Shown here: positions 53,190-62,283 of the stretch, one piece after another
Layout of the letters: every line of letters starts with the position of its first letter
Position numbering within the stretch: the first letter of the stretch is position 1
Assembly: GCA_018920365.1 (NCBI GenBank)
Contig: JAHLMM010000002.1
Location: 1-62,283, forward strand
Length of the DNA stretch: 62,283 nucleotides
Reading direction: 5' to 3'
From: Candidatus Aenigmatarchaeota archaeon
GTDB taxonomy: Archaea; Aenigmatarchaeota; Aenigmatarchaeia; CG10238-14
Notes under the pieces: generated by a model
What the model saw: only the letters and a program-made list of their open reading frames with translations
What the model was told of the DNA's origin: nothing
Database searches by the model: none
Made by a program: the position numbers and the translations under genes

Positions 53190-53780
53190 ATGAGAATATT
53201 ACCTCGTATATTGTGTGCTCTAGCTATAATTGGATTGGTATATTGGGGTTGTGCCGAAACTGTTAGACTCACATCGGTTAATGATGCAGAAAAATATCAA
53301 CAAACGCCAACTGTTCAATTAGCAGCTGCACAGGAATTAATAGTAATTCCATATGGGTATCATGAATGTGAAAGAACAAAATTCAAACTAACATATTATA
53401 ACCCTCTTCGAGGTGGTATTAATTGTGATGATGATTGTACGAGAACAGCAAACGGTACTAGGATTATTGGAGATGATGGGAATACTATATCAGAATATTG
53501 GTTTGATGGAAAAAAAGGCGGGGTTGCATGTCCACCTAAATATCCTTTTGGAACAGTGTTTGTAATTCCTGGGTATGATATACAGTTTGTTTGTATAGAT
53601 AGAGGAGGTAGAATAGTTGTAGAAGATGGTGTCGTAATACTAGATATACTTTATGACGATGGAAAAAGGAAAGGTGATAATGGCTATGATCATCCTAAAG
53701 CAAGTGATGGTACTGTGCTAAGTGGTATAGTTGATGGTTATGTATATTCAAATAACTGTGAAATAATCTCTTCAAAGTAA
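53190..53780 (+). CDS. Secreted 3D-domain (double-psi barrel) protein
   Basis: A 196-aa protein with a signal-like N-terminus (MRILPRILCALAIIGLVYWGCAET). A cysteine at the end could act as a lipobox-like site; archaeal use of it is uncertain. The C-terminal part has the 3D-domain pattern of MltA/RlpA-type double-psi barrels: LTYYNPLRGGINCDDDC, RTANGT, PFGTVFVIPGYDIQFVCIDRGGRI and VILDILYDD. In bacteria these domains bind or cut peptidoglycan. AATAATTTAAG about 25 bases upstream suggests its own leaderless promoter, so its place between two reductases may be incidental. Confidence 0.78.
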   Translation: MRILPRILCALAIIGLVYWGCAETVRLTSVNDAEKYQQTPTVQLAAAQELIVIPYGYHECERTKFKLTYYNPLRGGINCDDDCTRTANGTRIIGDDGNTISEYWFDGKKGGVACPPKYPFGTVFVIPGYDIQFVCIDRGGRIVVEDGVVILDILYDDGKRKGDNGYDHPKASDGTVLSGIVDGYVYSNNCEIISSK

Positions 53781-53812
53781 TATTAAAAATCTTGTCTATA
53801 CAAAATAAATTC

Positions 53813-53821
53813 TTTTAAATC
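53813..53821 (+). promoter_or_regulatory. TATA-like box for the second nrdJ
   Basis: TTTTAAATC lies about 51 bases before the ATG at 53872, in the gap after the 3D-domain gene. The leader ends in GGGGGTGTG, a strong Shine-Dalgarno motif. Confidence 0.4.
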
Positions 53822-53871
53822 ACTTTACACAAAATTCAATCTATCCTTATTAAAAATAGGGGGTGTGTTTT

Positions 53872-56367
53872 ATGGTTAGTGACATTTCTAAAATTAAAAA
53901 GAGAGATGGAAGAATTGTAGATTTTGACCAAGAAAAAATTTCAAATGCTATTTGGAAAGCTGTAAAAGCTGTTGGCGGCAAAGACAAAAAACCTATTTCT
54001 GAATTGACAAAAAAAGTTGTTGATCTTTTAAAGCAACAGTTAAAAGATGGACAAATACCTGATGTTGAAATGGTTCAAGATTGCGTTGAAAAAGTGCTTA
54101 TAGAGGAAGGGCATGCAAGAGTTGCCAAAGCTTATATAATCTATAGACAAAAAAGAGCTGAACTGAGAAAGGAAAAAGCTGCATTGCTTGAAAAAGAAAC
54201 TACTGATGAAGTTGATAAACAATTTGATGTCAATGCACTTAGAGTTTTAAAGTCAAGATATTTGAGAAAAGATGAATCAGGCAAGCTTATAGAATGGCCC
54301 AAACAACTTTTTACACGTGTTGCCATAAATGTTGCATTGCCAAACATAATATATGATGAAAGTGTTTATGATATAAATGCTAAGCAAAAACAACATCCTT
54401 TTGAAGAATTTAATTTAAACCAATACAACAACCAACTTAAAATTGGTAAATACACATTGAACAAATATCATGTAGAAGCCTTGAAAAGTGTTTATGATTA
54501 CATGAATGAACATGGCAAAATCAAAGTTTCTTGGTCAAAATTGACTGAAATGATTAGTAAAGGTGAATTTGACAAGTATGAAAAAACAATTGATGAATTT
54601 TTTGATTTAATGGTCAGCAAAAGGTTTATGCCAAACACACCAGCCATAGCAAACTTTGGTGCTTCGCTCGGTTTAGGTTCTGCGTGTTTTGTTCTTGATA
54701 TTGACGATTCACTTGATAGTATAATGAGTACGCTGCTTAAAGCGTCAAAAATATTTCAAGCTGGCGGTGGTTTAGGATATAATTTCTCAAAACTTAGACC
54801 TGAAGGTGATTATGTCAGCACAACAGGCGGCAAGTCTTCTGGTCCAATAAGTTTTATGACATTATTTGACAAGATGACAGATGTTATCAAGCAAGGTGGT
54901 ATGAGAAGAGGAGCAAACATGGGTATATTGAATATAAATCATCCTGATATTGAGAAATTTGTCAAAGCAAAAGAAGGTAACAAGATGTTGAAAAATTTCA
55001 ATATTTCTGTGCTTGTAATGCCTGATTTTTGGGAACATTATGAAAAAAACAAACCATATCCTCTTGTAAATCCACGAAATAAAAAAGTAGTGAAATACAT
55101 CAATCCTAGACTGCTTTTTGATATGATTGCTTATCAGGCATGGGAATCAGCAGAACCAGGTGTAATATTTTTTGATCATGTTAACAAATATAATCCATTT
55201 TATGAGTATATAGGACCAATTGTAACAACAAACCCGTGTGGTGAAGTTTTGTTATATCCAAATGAATCTTGCAATCTCGGAAGCATAAATGTATGGAATT
55301 TTGTGAAAAAAGATGAAAACAAAGTAGATGTTGATTGGGATAGGTTAAAAGAGACTGTAAGATCTTGTGTAAGATTTTTAGATAATGTTATAGACATAAA
55401 CAAATATCCTTTGGAAGAAATAAGAGAAATGACTTTTTCGACAAGAAAAATTGGTTTAGGTATAATGGGTTTGGCTGATCTTTTGTTTGAACTTGAATTG
55501 CCCTACAATAGTGAAGAAGGAAGAAAGTTTATGGAAAAGTTAATGGAATTTATAAATTATTGGTCAAAAGTTGAATCAATTGAACTTGCAAAGAAAAGAG
55601 GCAAGTTGCCTTTCTTTGAAAAAAGTTTTTACAAAGATGGTAAGTTGCCATTTGCAGGATTTTATGATAAACAAAGCTGGAATTTTGATTGGGACAAATT
55701 AGCTGAAGAAGTGAAAAAACATGGAATAAGAAATGGATACACAACTGTAATTGCACCAACTGGAAGTATATCAATGATTGCTGGCTGTAGCAGCGGTATA
55801 GAACCTGTGTTTACATTGGTTTATGAGAAAAATGTTGCTATAGGTAGCTTTTTCTATGTCGAACCTGTATTTGAAAGGGCTATGACTGAAGAGGGATTAT
55901 ATGATGATGCATTGCTAAAGGATATTGCATTAAACAAAGGTAGTGTTCAAGGAATAAAATACATACCACCAAAAATGAAAAAGATATTTGTAACAGCAAT
56001 GGACATAAAACCTGAAGATCACATTAAAGCTTTAGCCTCATTCCAAAAATGGGTTGACTCTAGCATATCAAAAACAAATAATTTGCCTGCAACAGCAACT
56101 GTTGAGGATGTTAAGAAGATTTATACACTTGCTTACAAACTTGGATGCAAAGATGTAACTGTTTACAGAGATAGCTCAATACAAGAACAAGTTTACGTTG
56201 CCCCAACTGTTGAAAAAAAATCACAAAAGATTGATGACAATGGTGTTTCAAATGGAGAAATGCCTTCTGCAAAAAAATTGACAAATTGTCCTGAATGTAA
56301 TACTATACTCGTACATGGCGAAGGTTGTGTAACATGTCCTAACTGTGGCTGGGGGTTATGCAAATAA
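53872..56367 (+). CDS. nrdJ: Class II ribonucleotide reductase with ATP cone
   Basis: An 831-aa adenosylcobalamin-dependent reductase. An N-terminal ATP-cone (about 3-95, KIKKRDGRIVDFDQEKISNAI) provides allosteric activity control. The catalytic barrel follows, with GSACFVLDIDDS, KQGGMRRGANMGILNINHPDI, NPCGEVLLYPNESCNLGSI and IAPTGSISMIAGCSSGIEPVF. The C-terminal zinc/redox domain has CPECNTILVHGEGCVTCPNCGWGLC. All catalytic residues are canonical. The ATG at 53872 follows GGGGGTGTG. Neither copy has a small subunit gene nearby, consistent with class II. Confidence 0.93.
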   Translation: MVSDISKIKKRDGRIVDFDQEKISNAIWKAVKAVGGKDKKPISELTKKVVDLLKQQLKDGQIPDVEMVQDCVEKVLIEEGHARVAKAYIIYRQKRAELRKEKAALLEKETTDEVDKQFDVNALRVLKSRYLRKDESGKLIEWPKQLFTRVAINVALPNIIYDESVYDINAKQKQHPFEEFNLNQYNNQLKIGKYTLNKYHVEALKSVYDYMNEHGKIKVSWSKLTEMISKGEFDKYEKTIDEFFDLMVSKRFMPNTPAIANFGASLGLGSACFVLDIDDSLDSIMSTLLKASKIFQAGGGLGYNFSKLRPEGDYVSTTGGKSSGPISFMTLFDKMTDVIKQGGMRRGANMGILNINHPDIEKFVKAKEGNKMLKNFNISVLVMPDFWEHYEKNKPYPLVNPRNKKVVKYINPRLLFDMIAYQAWESAEPGVIFFDHVNKYNPFYEYIGPIVTTNPCGEVLLYPNESCNLGSINVWNFVKKDENKVDVDWDRLKETVRSCVRFLDNVIDINKYPLEEIREMTFSTRKIGLGIMGLADLLFELELPYNSEEGRKFMEKLMEFINYWSKVESIELAKKRGKLPFFEKSFYKDGKLPFAGFYDKQSWNFDWDKLAEEVKKHGIRNGYTTVIAPTGSISMIAGCSSGIEPVFTLVYEKNVAIGSFFYVEPVFERAMTEEGLYDDALLKDIALNKGSVQGIKYIPPKMKKIFVTAMDIKPEDHIKALASFQKWVDSSISKTNNLPATATVEDVKKIYTLAYKLGCKDVTVYRDSSIQEQVYVAPTVEKKSQKIDDNGVSNGEMPSAKKLTNCPECNTILVHGEGCVTCPNCGWGLCK

Positions 56368-56376
56368 ATTTAATGT

Positions 56377-57567
56377 ATGAATAATATTGTCATGCCTAAC
56401 TTTGAATTTAAAATAAAACATCAAGACGATAAATGTCTTGCAAGAATTGGTGAAATAAAGACAAAACACGGTAAAATTGAAACGCCTGTATTTTTACCAG
56501 TTGCTACAAATGCAAGTGTAAAATCATTAACGACAAGAGATATGCTTGAATTAAATGCTGAAATTTTAATGGCAAACACATATCATCTGTTTCTTCGTCC
56601 TGGTTTAGATGTCATTGAATCTCATGGTGGTTTGCATAAATTTATGAATTGGTCTTTACCATTAATGACTGATAGCGGCGGTTTTCAAGCATTTAGCCTT
56701 GGTATTGGTGCTAAACATGGTGTTGGAAAAATAGCAGGTGAAGCAAAGCAGATAAAAAAGATAAAACATGCCAAAGTAAATGATGATGGTGTTATTTTCT
56801 ATTCACAATATGATGGGAAAAAAGTATTTCTCACACCTGAATTATCAATACAAATACAGCAAATTTTAGGATCAGATATTATGCTTGCGTTTGATGAATG
56901 CACTTCGCCATTAAGCAATTATAATTATAACAAAAAAGCTATGTTAAGAACTCACAAATGGGCTGAAAGATGTTTGAAAGCAAGAGAAACTGATCAAGGT
57001 TTATATGGAATAATACAAGGCGGGATCTTTAAAGATTTAAGAGAGCAAAGTGCAAAATTCATTTGTTCGCTTGATTTTGATGGAATTGCAATAGGTGGTT
57101 CTTTTGGAAAAAATGAAATGTATACAGTCTTAGATTGGTTGAGTAAAATAATAACAAGAGACAAACCTGTCCATCTGCTAGGAATAGGAACAATTGAAGA
57201 TTTTTTCAATTCAATTGAAAGAGGTATAGATAGCTTTGATTGCGTGACGCCAACAAGATTAGCCAGAGTTGGGTTTGCTTTTATAAGACCTGAAGATGGC
57301 GGGAATGTAAAAAACAAATTTAGAATTGATATTGGAAGAGCTGAATATAAAAAAGATCAAAGACCAATAAGTGAAGTGTGCAATTGCTATACTTGCAAAA
57401 ACTATACAAGATCCTATTTAAGACATTTATACAATGTAAAGGAATTAGCGTTTTACAGACTAATGAGCATACACAACTTGAACTTCTTCTTACAATTGAT
57501 GAAAGAAATAAGGAAATCAATCAAAAATTCATCATTTATCGAAATGAAAAATGAATGGTTGAAATAA
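56377..57567 (+). CDS. tgt: Bacterial-type tRNA-guanine transglycosylase
   Basis: A 396-aa single-domain TGT. It exchanges guanine in tRNA for a modified base. Key residues: LMTDSGGFQAFSL (D99), GIIQGGIFKDLR, AIGGSF, nucleophile D288 in SFDCVTPTRLAR, and zinc site C335-C337-C340 (CNCYTCKNYTRSYLRHL) with H366. The length and the CxCxxC...H zinc site are those of bacterial/eukaryotic Tgt acting on G34 (queuosine pathway). Archaeal ArcTGT, which modifies G15, carries extra C-terminal domains ending in PUA; they are absent here. The insertion GIGAKHGVGKIAGEAKQI reminds me of copies in CPR bacteria. ATG 56377 or 56392. Confidence 0.92.
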   Translation: MNNIVMPNFEFKIKHQDDKCLARIGEIKTKHGKIETPVFLPVATNASVKSLTTRDMLELNAEILMANTYHLFLRPGLDVIESHGGLHKFMNWSLPLMTDSGGFQAFSLGIGAKHGVGKIAGEAKQIKKIKHAKVNDDGVIFYSQYDGKKVFLTPELSIQIQQILGSDIMLAFDECTSPLSNYNYNKKAMLRTHKWAERCLKARETDQGLYGIIQGGIFKDLREQSAKFICSLDFDGIAIGGSFGKNEMYTVLDWLSKIITRDKPVHLLGIGTIEDFFNSIERGIDSFDCVTPTRLARVGFAFIRPEDGGNVKNKFRIDIGRAEYKKDQRPISEVCNCYTCKNYTRSYLRHLYNVKELAFYRLMSIHNLNFFLQLMKEIRKSIKNSSFIEMKNEWLK

Positions 57568-57597
57568 TTTTAAATAAAAACAATTCAATATTTTTTT

Positions 57598-58860
57598 ATG
57601 AAATATATTTTACTCCTACTTCTATTTCTTATATCAGTTGCAGTAATCGTTGCATATAAGACAAATGCAATCACTGGTTATCAAATTTTACCTGCAACAC
57701 AATATGATTGGCCACAAGTGCAGCATGATCCACAAAGAACAGGAAAGGCAAATGAAAATTTGGGAACAAATTTTAGAGTTGTTTGGAAATACAAATTTCA
57801 TCCAGAAAGAGTTTATCCACAAACTCAAGCTATTATTTATAGTGGAAGGGTTTTTGTTGGAACTGAATCTGGCAATTTATATGCATTTGATGCTGCTAAT
57901 GGGAATGTTTTATGGGTTTACAACGCCGGTTGCCCTATTCTAAACAGTGTTGGTGTTGCTAATGGAAATACAAGAACAATGGTTTATTTTGGTTGTATGG
58001 ACGGTGCAGTTTATGCAGTTGGCGCAAGTGACGGTAGACTTGTATGGAGAAATCAATTATCAAAAGTTGGTTTTTCAACTGCTCCTGTAATAGCTGATAA
58101 TAAAGTAATGTTAGGTGGTAGGGATGGAATATTTTATGCATTAGATCTGAACGACGGTCATGTAATATGGCAATATAATGCAGGTTCACCAATTTTACAA
58201 ACAGCTGCATGGAGCAATAACAAAGTTTTCTTTGGTACAATGGATTTATACTTTTATGCATTAAACAGCAACAATGGACAATTATTGTGGAAAAGCAACA
58301 AGCTTACTGGTTATATAATAAAAGATTATTGGCCTGTTGTAGTTGAAGGAAATCCTTCTTATGTTTTTGTTAGAACAACTTCTTATACAACAAACTTTTA
58401 TGCATTTAATGCTGACACAGGCCAACAAGTGTCAACATCGCAATTGCCACAAGAACCAAAAATAGTAATGAATGGCGCTATGGCGCCACCTTGTGTCATC
58501 GACTCAACTAGAATTGTTATACCAGCACTTTTACCAGGAGAAATATATAGAACTGGCTGGGGTACATTGAATTTGCAGACATGGTCTGTTAATAGTTTTG
58601 GAGGTCAAGGCGGAAATCAAGATGAAAATATGGCTGTTTCATGTTCACAAAACCTAGTGTTAGCAATGCATGTCCAAGAAATGAATGCACAATTTACAGG
58701 TGCTTATAATTTGAATACAGGATCATGGATTGGCATATCACCTGCTTCAACATTTGAAATGAGTTCAAACACACAAGGCGGTGGAACAAATCCAGCATCA
58801 ATATCAAACGGTATGTTTTACCATATAGTATATCACGAATTGATTGCAAGGAGAGGTTAA
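57598..58860 (+). CDS. Secreted PQQ-like beta-propeller protein
   Basis: A 420-aa exported protein. An N-terminal signal/anchor (MKYILLLLLFLISVAVIVAY) is followed by VQHDPQRTG and a series of PQQ-like blades of the form 'VFVGTESGNLYAFDAANGNVLW', at least five. The motif resembles BamB and alcohol dehydrogenase propellers, but without enzyme residues it is best seen as a binding or scaffold protein. It ends two bases before the start of the large GH16 gene, so the two are probably co-transcribed, and the propeller may assist polysaccharide binding; that is inference. Confidence 0.85.
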   Translation: MKYILLLLLFLISVAVIVAYKTNAITGYQILPATQYDWPQVQHDPQRTGKANENLGTNFRVVWKYKFHPERVYPQTQAIIYSGRVFVGTESGNLYAFDAANGNVLWVYNAGCPILNSVGVANGNTRTMVYFGCMDGAVYAVGASDGRLVWRNQLSKVGFSTAPVIADNKVMLGGRDGIFYALDLNDGHVIWQYNAGSPILQTAAWSNNKVFFGTMDLYFYALNSNNGQLLWKSNKLTGYIIKDYWPVVVEGNPSYVFVRTTSYTTNFYAFNADTGQQVSTSQLPQEPKIVMNGAMAPPCVIDSTRIVIPALLPGEIYRTGWGTLNLQTWSVNSFGGQGGNQDENMAVSCSQNLVLAMHVQEMNAQFTGAYNLNTGSWIGISPASTFEMSSNTQGGGTNPASISNGMFYHIVYHELIARRG

Positions 58861-58862
58861 TA

Positions 58863-61800
58863 TTGATAGAAAAAAATAAAATTCAGTTGATTTTGCTAAT
58901 CTTTATTTTATTTTCATCCGTCAATGCACAAACTCTTGATCCATTAGCATGGCAAACATCTTCTGTTGGATTGAGAACAACAAGTGATTCTAGTTCAAAA
59001 ACAGGTGGTTTAAGTTTTATAATAACACAAAGTGGTTCAAACTGGCCTGCAGTATCTATGTTAGGTAATGCTATAGAAGATACTACAGGAACTTGTTGGT
59101 TCAAGTCTGGTACACAGTTATTAGCATATGAACAAGAAATAAATTTGGGTACAATAAAACCAACAACAGGTACAGCAACAACACCTACACAAACATCTGA
59201 TTGGTCGTTTGTTGAATTAAATTATGGAAGTAATTTAAGGTTAAACATAAGCAGATTAACAGCAGCTATGCTTGTTAATAGCGATTCTTCATCAGTTAGA
59301 TTCTTTGCCAGCACATCTGCACCACAATTCAAATATATAGCATATCAAACCTCTTCTGGTATTGTTGTCTCACAATTATCATCATCCTTGTCTCTTTCAT
59401 CAATGTCATCCAATTGGATATTGGTGTGGTATGGAAGAAATTCTAATTTTTATAGTACAAAAATGCCAAACAGTTATGAATGCGGTGTAGCAAATACATA
59501 TAGGTATCAAGGTGATATACCAATACTTTTTGTTTTTAGCAGAAATCCTTCATCTGCATCAATATCATCAGAAAGAGGAATAGATTTAACATTTAGCGGT
59601 TCTGCTGGAAATGTTGTTGTTATGCCTTTGTTTGGAAATGATATACAAAGAGCTGACGTTACAGACACATGGACGTCTCTGCCTAGTTATGTTGTCAATA
59701 ACATAACTTTCTGGTCTTCTCGTTTATGTTATTATCCTTCGTCTGTCAGGGAAAGTTATTCATATCAATCAACAACTGACACTATAACAATAACAGAAAA
59801 CATAAACTTTGTTAATGTATGCAGCGGCACAAGATTTGCACCTATACAACCATTTTTAGCAATTGCAAAAGATTCTGTTTCTGTCTCATTCTCTGGAAAT
59901 GTAATAGACACAAAACTACCAACAACTTTTGGTCCCTTAATGGGAATTGAAAATGTGAATAGTTATACATGGAGTATAAGTGGGTTGAAAAAATATACTG
60001 ACAGTAGGATCATTGTTCAAAATACAAACGAACCTTCTGATCTTAAAACAAAGATAGAACAAGAAGTAAATAAAATGATATCAGACGGCCATTACAGACC
60101 TTGGGTATTTCAAGATGCAATACCTGTTCACAAAGACAGAGGATATATTTACTGGGACAATCCAGGTGAAACGTTAGCACAATTGACAGACATAGCAGAA
60201 TCTATAAGCGATACAACTGTAAAAAATAATTTCATAAATTACATAAAGTCTGAAAGACAAAACTCGCTCTTGCAGCCAGAAAATGTTTTCACGACAAACA
60301 TAATTCAAAATGGCCAAATTTATGGTACACCTAGAAGAGATTATCAAGATACTACAACAAATGGATACGACGATTGGGGTTATTCTTGGGTATATAGTGC
60401 TAGTTGCGAAGGTTGCAGAAAAGATATGTTTTATAAAAGAGTTCCTTTGTTTAATTTTTACTCTTTAGCAAAATATTACGAGCTTGTTGGCACTGATAAC
60501 TTGTTCTCACAAACAATATCGAGAGCAAAAACAGTCTTGGACCAAGATATGAAAGAACAAGATTGGGCAACATATTATTGGTTTTCTAATAGCAACAACT
60601 TCTATTCAACACCATATCCATCTCTCGTCTCCACGAGACATCTAGCTGGTACAATTGGATATGTAAAATTAATGAAAATGGCTGGTGATAGCACTGAAAA
60701 TTTGGGAAGATATGTTTTTACAAGAGCATTAATAACAAAAGTCGCAATGGAAAAATATCCAAGATATCTATACAAATATAACCTTGCTCAACTGCCACCA
60801 ACACCTGATTGGCATCCAAAAGCTTTAGCTGGTTCATGGGTTGGTTTTGTATTTAACTATAATTGGAGAACACCAAATGATGATGCAAGAAAAATGGCAA
60901 TTCTAAATCAATATAAAACAAGATTGTTTGAAGATAATGCATATTTCATCAGGGATGGTTCTGCGGTTGGTACTGGTTATTTAATAGGTTATACACATCT
61001 TGTGCCAGAAGTAGGTAGAATATTGAAAGATTATGCAAAAGATGATTCGTTAGCATTAATGAAAGTTTATACAAGTGTTACACCAAACTGGTATGTTGCA
61101 TATCCAGAAGGTATAGTTGGAAATGAGCATGGTCTTGCACAACCAAGTGATGGTTATCAAATATTTCTAGCAAAAGCACATATAGAAAAAGCATCTGCAC
61201 AAGAATTAGAAAAATATATTGATATTTCATGGCTTAGAGCAGGCGATTTGTTTTATATAAATAAAATAGCTCAAGTTATCAAATCATACAAAGGTTATTG
61301 CTGGTCTGATGAATGTTCAAGCATGACTACATATACAACTGCTGTTACATCTACAGTTACTACATCTGTTGTCACAACACTACCAAGTACAACAATACCT
61401 TCAAATACTGTTTGGGAATTGACATTTAGCGATGAATTTGATGGAAGTACTATAGATAGGAAAAAATGGAATATAAGATATCAGTGGGACGAAACATCTA
61501 TAAATAATGAGTTGCAGGCATACGTTGATGATGCGTTTGAATTATCAAATGGTATATTAAGAATAAAGGCTGAAAGAAGAAATGCTGAATACGGCGGACA
61601 TCAAATGTCTTATACATCTGGTGTTATCTCTTCTGCTGATAAGTTTTATCAACAATATGGATATGCTGAAATTAGAGCAAAAGTACCTAAAGGAAGAGGT
61701 TTATGGCCTGCATTTTGGATGACTGCTCAAAATGAAACTGGTATACATGAAATTGATATTTTTGAAATATTGGGTGATCAGCCAACAAGAGTATATATGT

Positions 61801-62283
61801 CTAACCATTGGGGAACTAATTGGGACAATGATCATAATTATGATACAACATATTGGACTGGGCCTGATATGAGTGCTGACTTTCACACTTATGGGCTTGA
61901 ATGGAATTCTACAACAATAGTATGGTATATAGACGGTGTTCAAAGAAAAGTAATGACAAGAGGTCTTCATAACATTCCAATGAATTTCATAGCAAACCTT
62001 GCTGTTGGTGGTGATTGGCCAGGAAGTCCTGATGCATCAACTGTATTTCCTGCTTACTTTGAAATTGATTATATAAGAGTTTATAAAAAAGCTGACAATA
62101 GAGTTTCAGCACCTATAATCTATCCAAATAACACAAAAATATTCATCAATCAAGGAACTGTGGAAATGTATACAAGCACACCTGGTGCTGAGATAAGATA
62201 TACATTGGATGGAAGCACGCCAACATCCTCATCAACTCTATACACTCAACCTATCACAATAAGTAATAATGTTGTAGTTAAAG
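58863..62283 (+). CDS. Large secreted GH16 glycoside hydrolase (3' end outside window)
   Basis: A single open frame from TTG 58863 to the window edge (1140 residues visible), with the signal peptide MIEKNKIQLILLIFILFSSVNA. Residues about 25-370 are Ser-rich beta structure. A helical domain of about 450 residues follows (from GLKKYTDSRIIVQ to WLRAGDLFYINKIAQVI), possibly an alpha-toroid. A Thr-rich linker (about 820-848) leads to a GH16 domain (about 849-1077) starting VWELTFSDEFDGSTIDRKKW, with catalytic HEIDIFEI (nucleophile E963, D965, acid/base E968) and GLEWNSTTIVWYIDG. A chitobiase C-terminal-like domain then begins (PGAEIRYTLDGSTP). GH16 enzymes cut beta-1,3/1,4-glucans, agars or carrageenans; the glucan type seems likeliest. 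Confidence 0.9.
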   Translation, partial: MIEKNKIQLILLIFILFSSVNAQTLDPLAWQTSSVGLRTTSDSSSKTGGLSFIITQSGSNWPAVSMLGNAIEDTTGTCWFKSGTQLLAYEQEINLGTIKPTTGTATTPTQTSDWSFVELNYGSNLRLNISRLTAAMLVNSDSSSVRFFASTSAPQFKYIAYQTSSGIVVSQLSSSLSLSSMSSNWILVWYGRNSNFYSTKMPNSYECGVANTYRYQGDIPILFVFSRNPSSASISSERGIDLTFSGSAGNVVVMPLFGNDIQRADVTDTWTSLPSYVVNNITFWSSRLCYYPSSVRESYSYQSTTDTITITENINFVNVCSGTRFAPIQPFLAIAKDSVSVSFSGNVIDTKLPTTFGPLMGIENVNSYTWSISGLKKYTDSRIIVQNTNEPSDLKTKIEQEVNKMISDGHYRPWVFQDAIPVHKDRGYIYWDNPGETLAQLTDIAESISDTTVKNNFINYIKSERQNSLLQPENVFTTNIIQNGQIYGTPRRDYQDTTTNGYDDWGYSWVYSASCEGCRKDMFYKRVPLFNFYSLAKYYELVGTDNLFSQTISRAKTVLDQDMKEQDWATYYWFSNSNNFYSTPYPSLVSTRHLAGTIGYVKLMKMAGDSTENLGRYVFTRALITKVAMEKYPRYLYKYNLAQLPPTPDWHPKALAGSWVGFVFNYNWRTPNDDARKMAILNQYKTRLFEDNAYFIRDGSAVGTGYLIGYTHLVPEVGRILKDYAKDDSLALMKVYTSVTPNWYVAYPEGIVGNEHGLAQPSDGYQIFLAKAHIEKASAQELEKYIDISWLRAGDLFYINKIAQVIKSYKGYCWSDECSSMTTYTTAVTSTVTTSVVTTLPSTTIPSNTVWELTFSDEFDGSTIDRKKWNIRYQWDETSINNELQAYVDDAFELSNGILRIKAERRNAEYGGHQMSYTSGVISSADKFYQQYGYAEIRAKVPKGRGLWPAFWMTAQNETGIHEIDIFEILGDQPTRVYMSNHWGTNWDNDHNYDTTYWTGPDMSADFHTYGLEWNSTTIVWYIDGVQRKVMTRGLHNIPMNFIANLAVGGDWPGSPDASTVFPAYFEIDYIRVYKKADNRVSAPIIYPNNTKIFINQGTVEMYTSTPGAEIRYTLDGSTPTSSSTLYTQPITISNNVVVK

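Noticed and set aside
51382-56367. Inteins in the ribonucleotide reductases
   Set aside because: Such genes often carry inteins, but both proteins run through their conserved motifs without an insertion and have normal lengths.

Overview
AT-rich, gene-dense archaeal DNA, most likely from a DPANN-type lineage (Aenigmarchaeota, Woesearchaeota or a relative; the sequence does not fix the phylum). Archaeal markers are aIF5B, PCNA, Mre11-Rad50, HerA, TFS, eL33 (L35Ae), eL40, diphthine-ammonia ligase, XerA-type recombinase, class III prepilin signals and TATA-box promoters, many apparently leaderless. Where a leader exists the Shine-Dalgarno motif is GGTGA/GGTGG, and GTG and TTG starts are common. 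No rRNA, tRNA, IS element or CRISPR array is visible, and no gene-free stretch exceeds about 140 bases.

Layout. 1-1869: end of a secreted TolB-like propeller gene, an odd thymidylate kinase-like gene and a 64-aa protein. 1971-7821: a tight four-gene operon (unknown 623-aa protein, TIM-barrel protein with a large insertion, two nucleotidyltransferase plus helical-domain paralogs). 7863-16137: eL33, dph6, an HTH regulator, a 1130-aa surface protein, an alanine-type aminotransferase, a C/D-box sRNA gene and an M15 peptidase. 16212-21914: sufC, xerA-like gene, methyltransferase, mre11-rad50. 21937-35779: a type IV pilus-like locus. Its minus arm holds two small pilins, a pilin-like protein, a vWA protein and a PepSY/pilin-like protein; its plus arm holds a CBS-HTH protein, the assembly ATPase, two membrane platform proteins, two long coiled-coil proteins and, after a hairpin terminator, a further pilin. 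35797-44217: herA, phosphoesterase, nudix, infB (aIF5B), a metallopeptidase, and an OB-fold, PCNA and eukaryote-type topoisomerase IB cluster. 44264-49417: MacB-like exporter, TFS, signal peptidase, DUF99, eL40. 49444-62283: secreted Lon-domain protease, two class II ribonucleotide reductases flanking a 3D-domain protein, a bacterial-type tgt, a PQQ-propeller protein, and a large secreted GH16 enzyme running off the end.

Two observations stand out. First, infB is interrupted, inside the codons of its G1 loop (GHVDHGKT), by 30 bases containing an in-frame stop. These bases fold as a bulge-helix-bulge whose canonical cut sites restore the frame exactly, so this looks like a protein-coding archaeal intron removed by the tRNA-splicing endonuclease. 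Second, the 135-base gap at 14267-14401 encodes a C/D-box guide RNA with 13 bases of perfect complementarity to the conserved archaeal 16S segment around E. coli position 912, and a weaker match placing C1402 at the other target site.

The cell implied is small and surface-oriented, with many secreted proteins, a pilus and an exporter, plus an archaeal information-processing core with a few genes of bacterial or eukaryote-like type.
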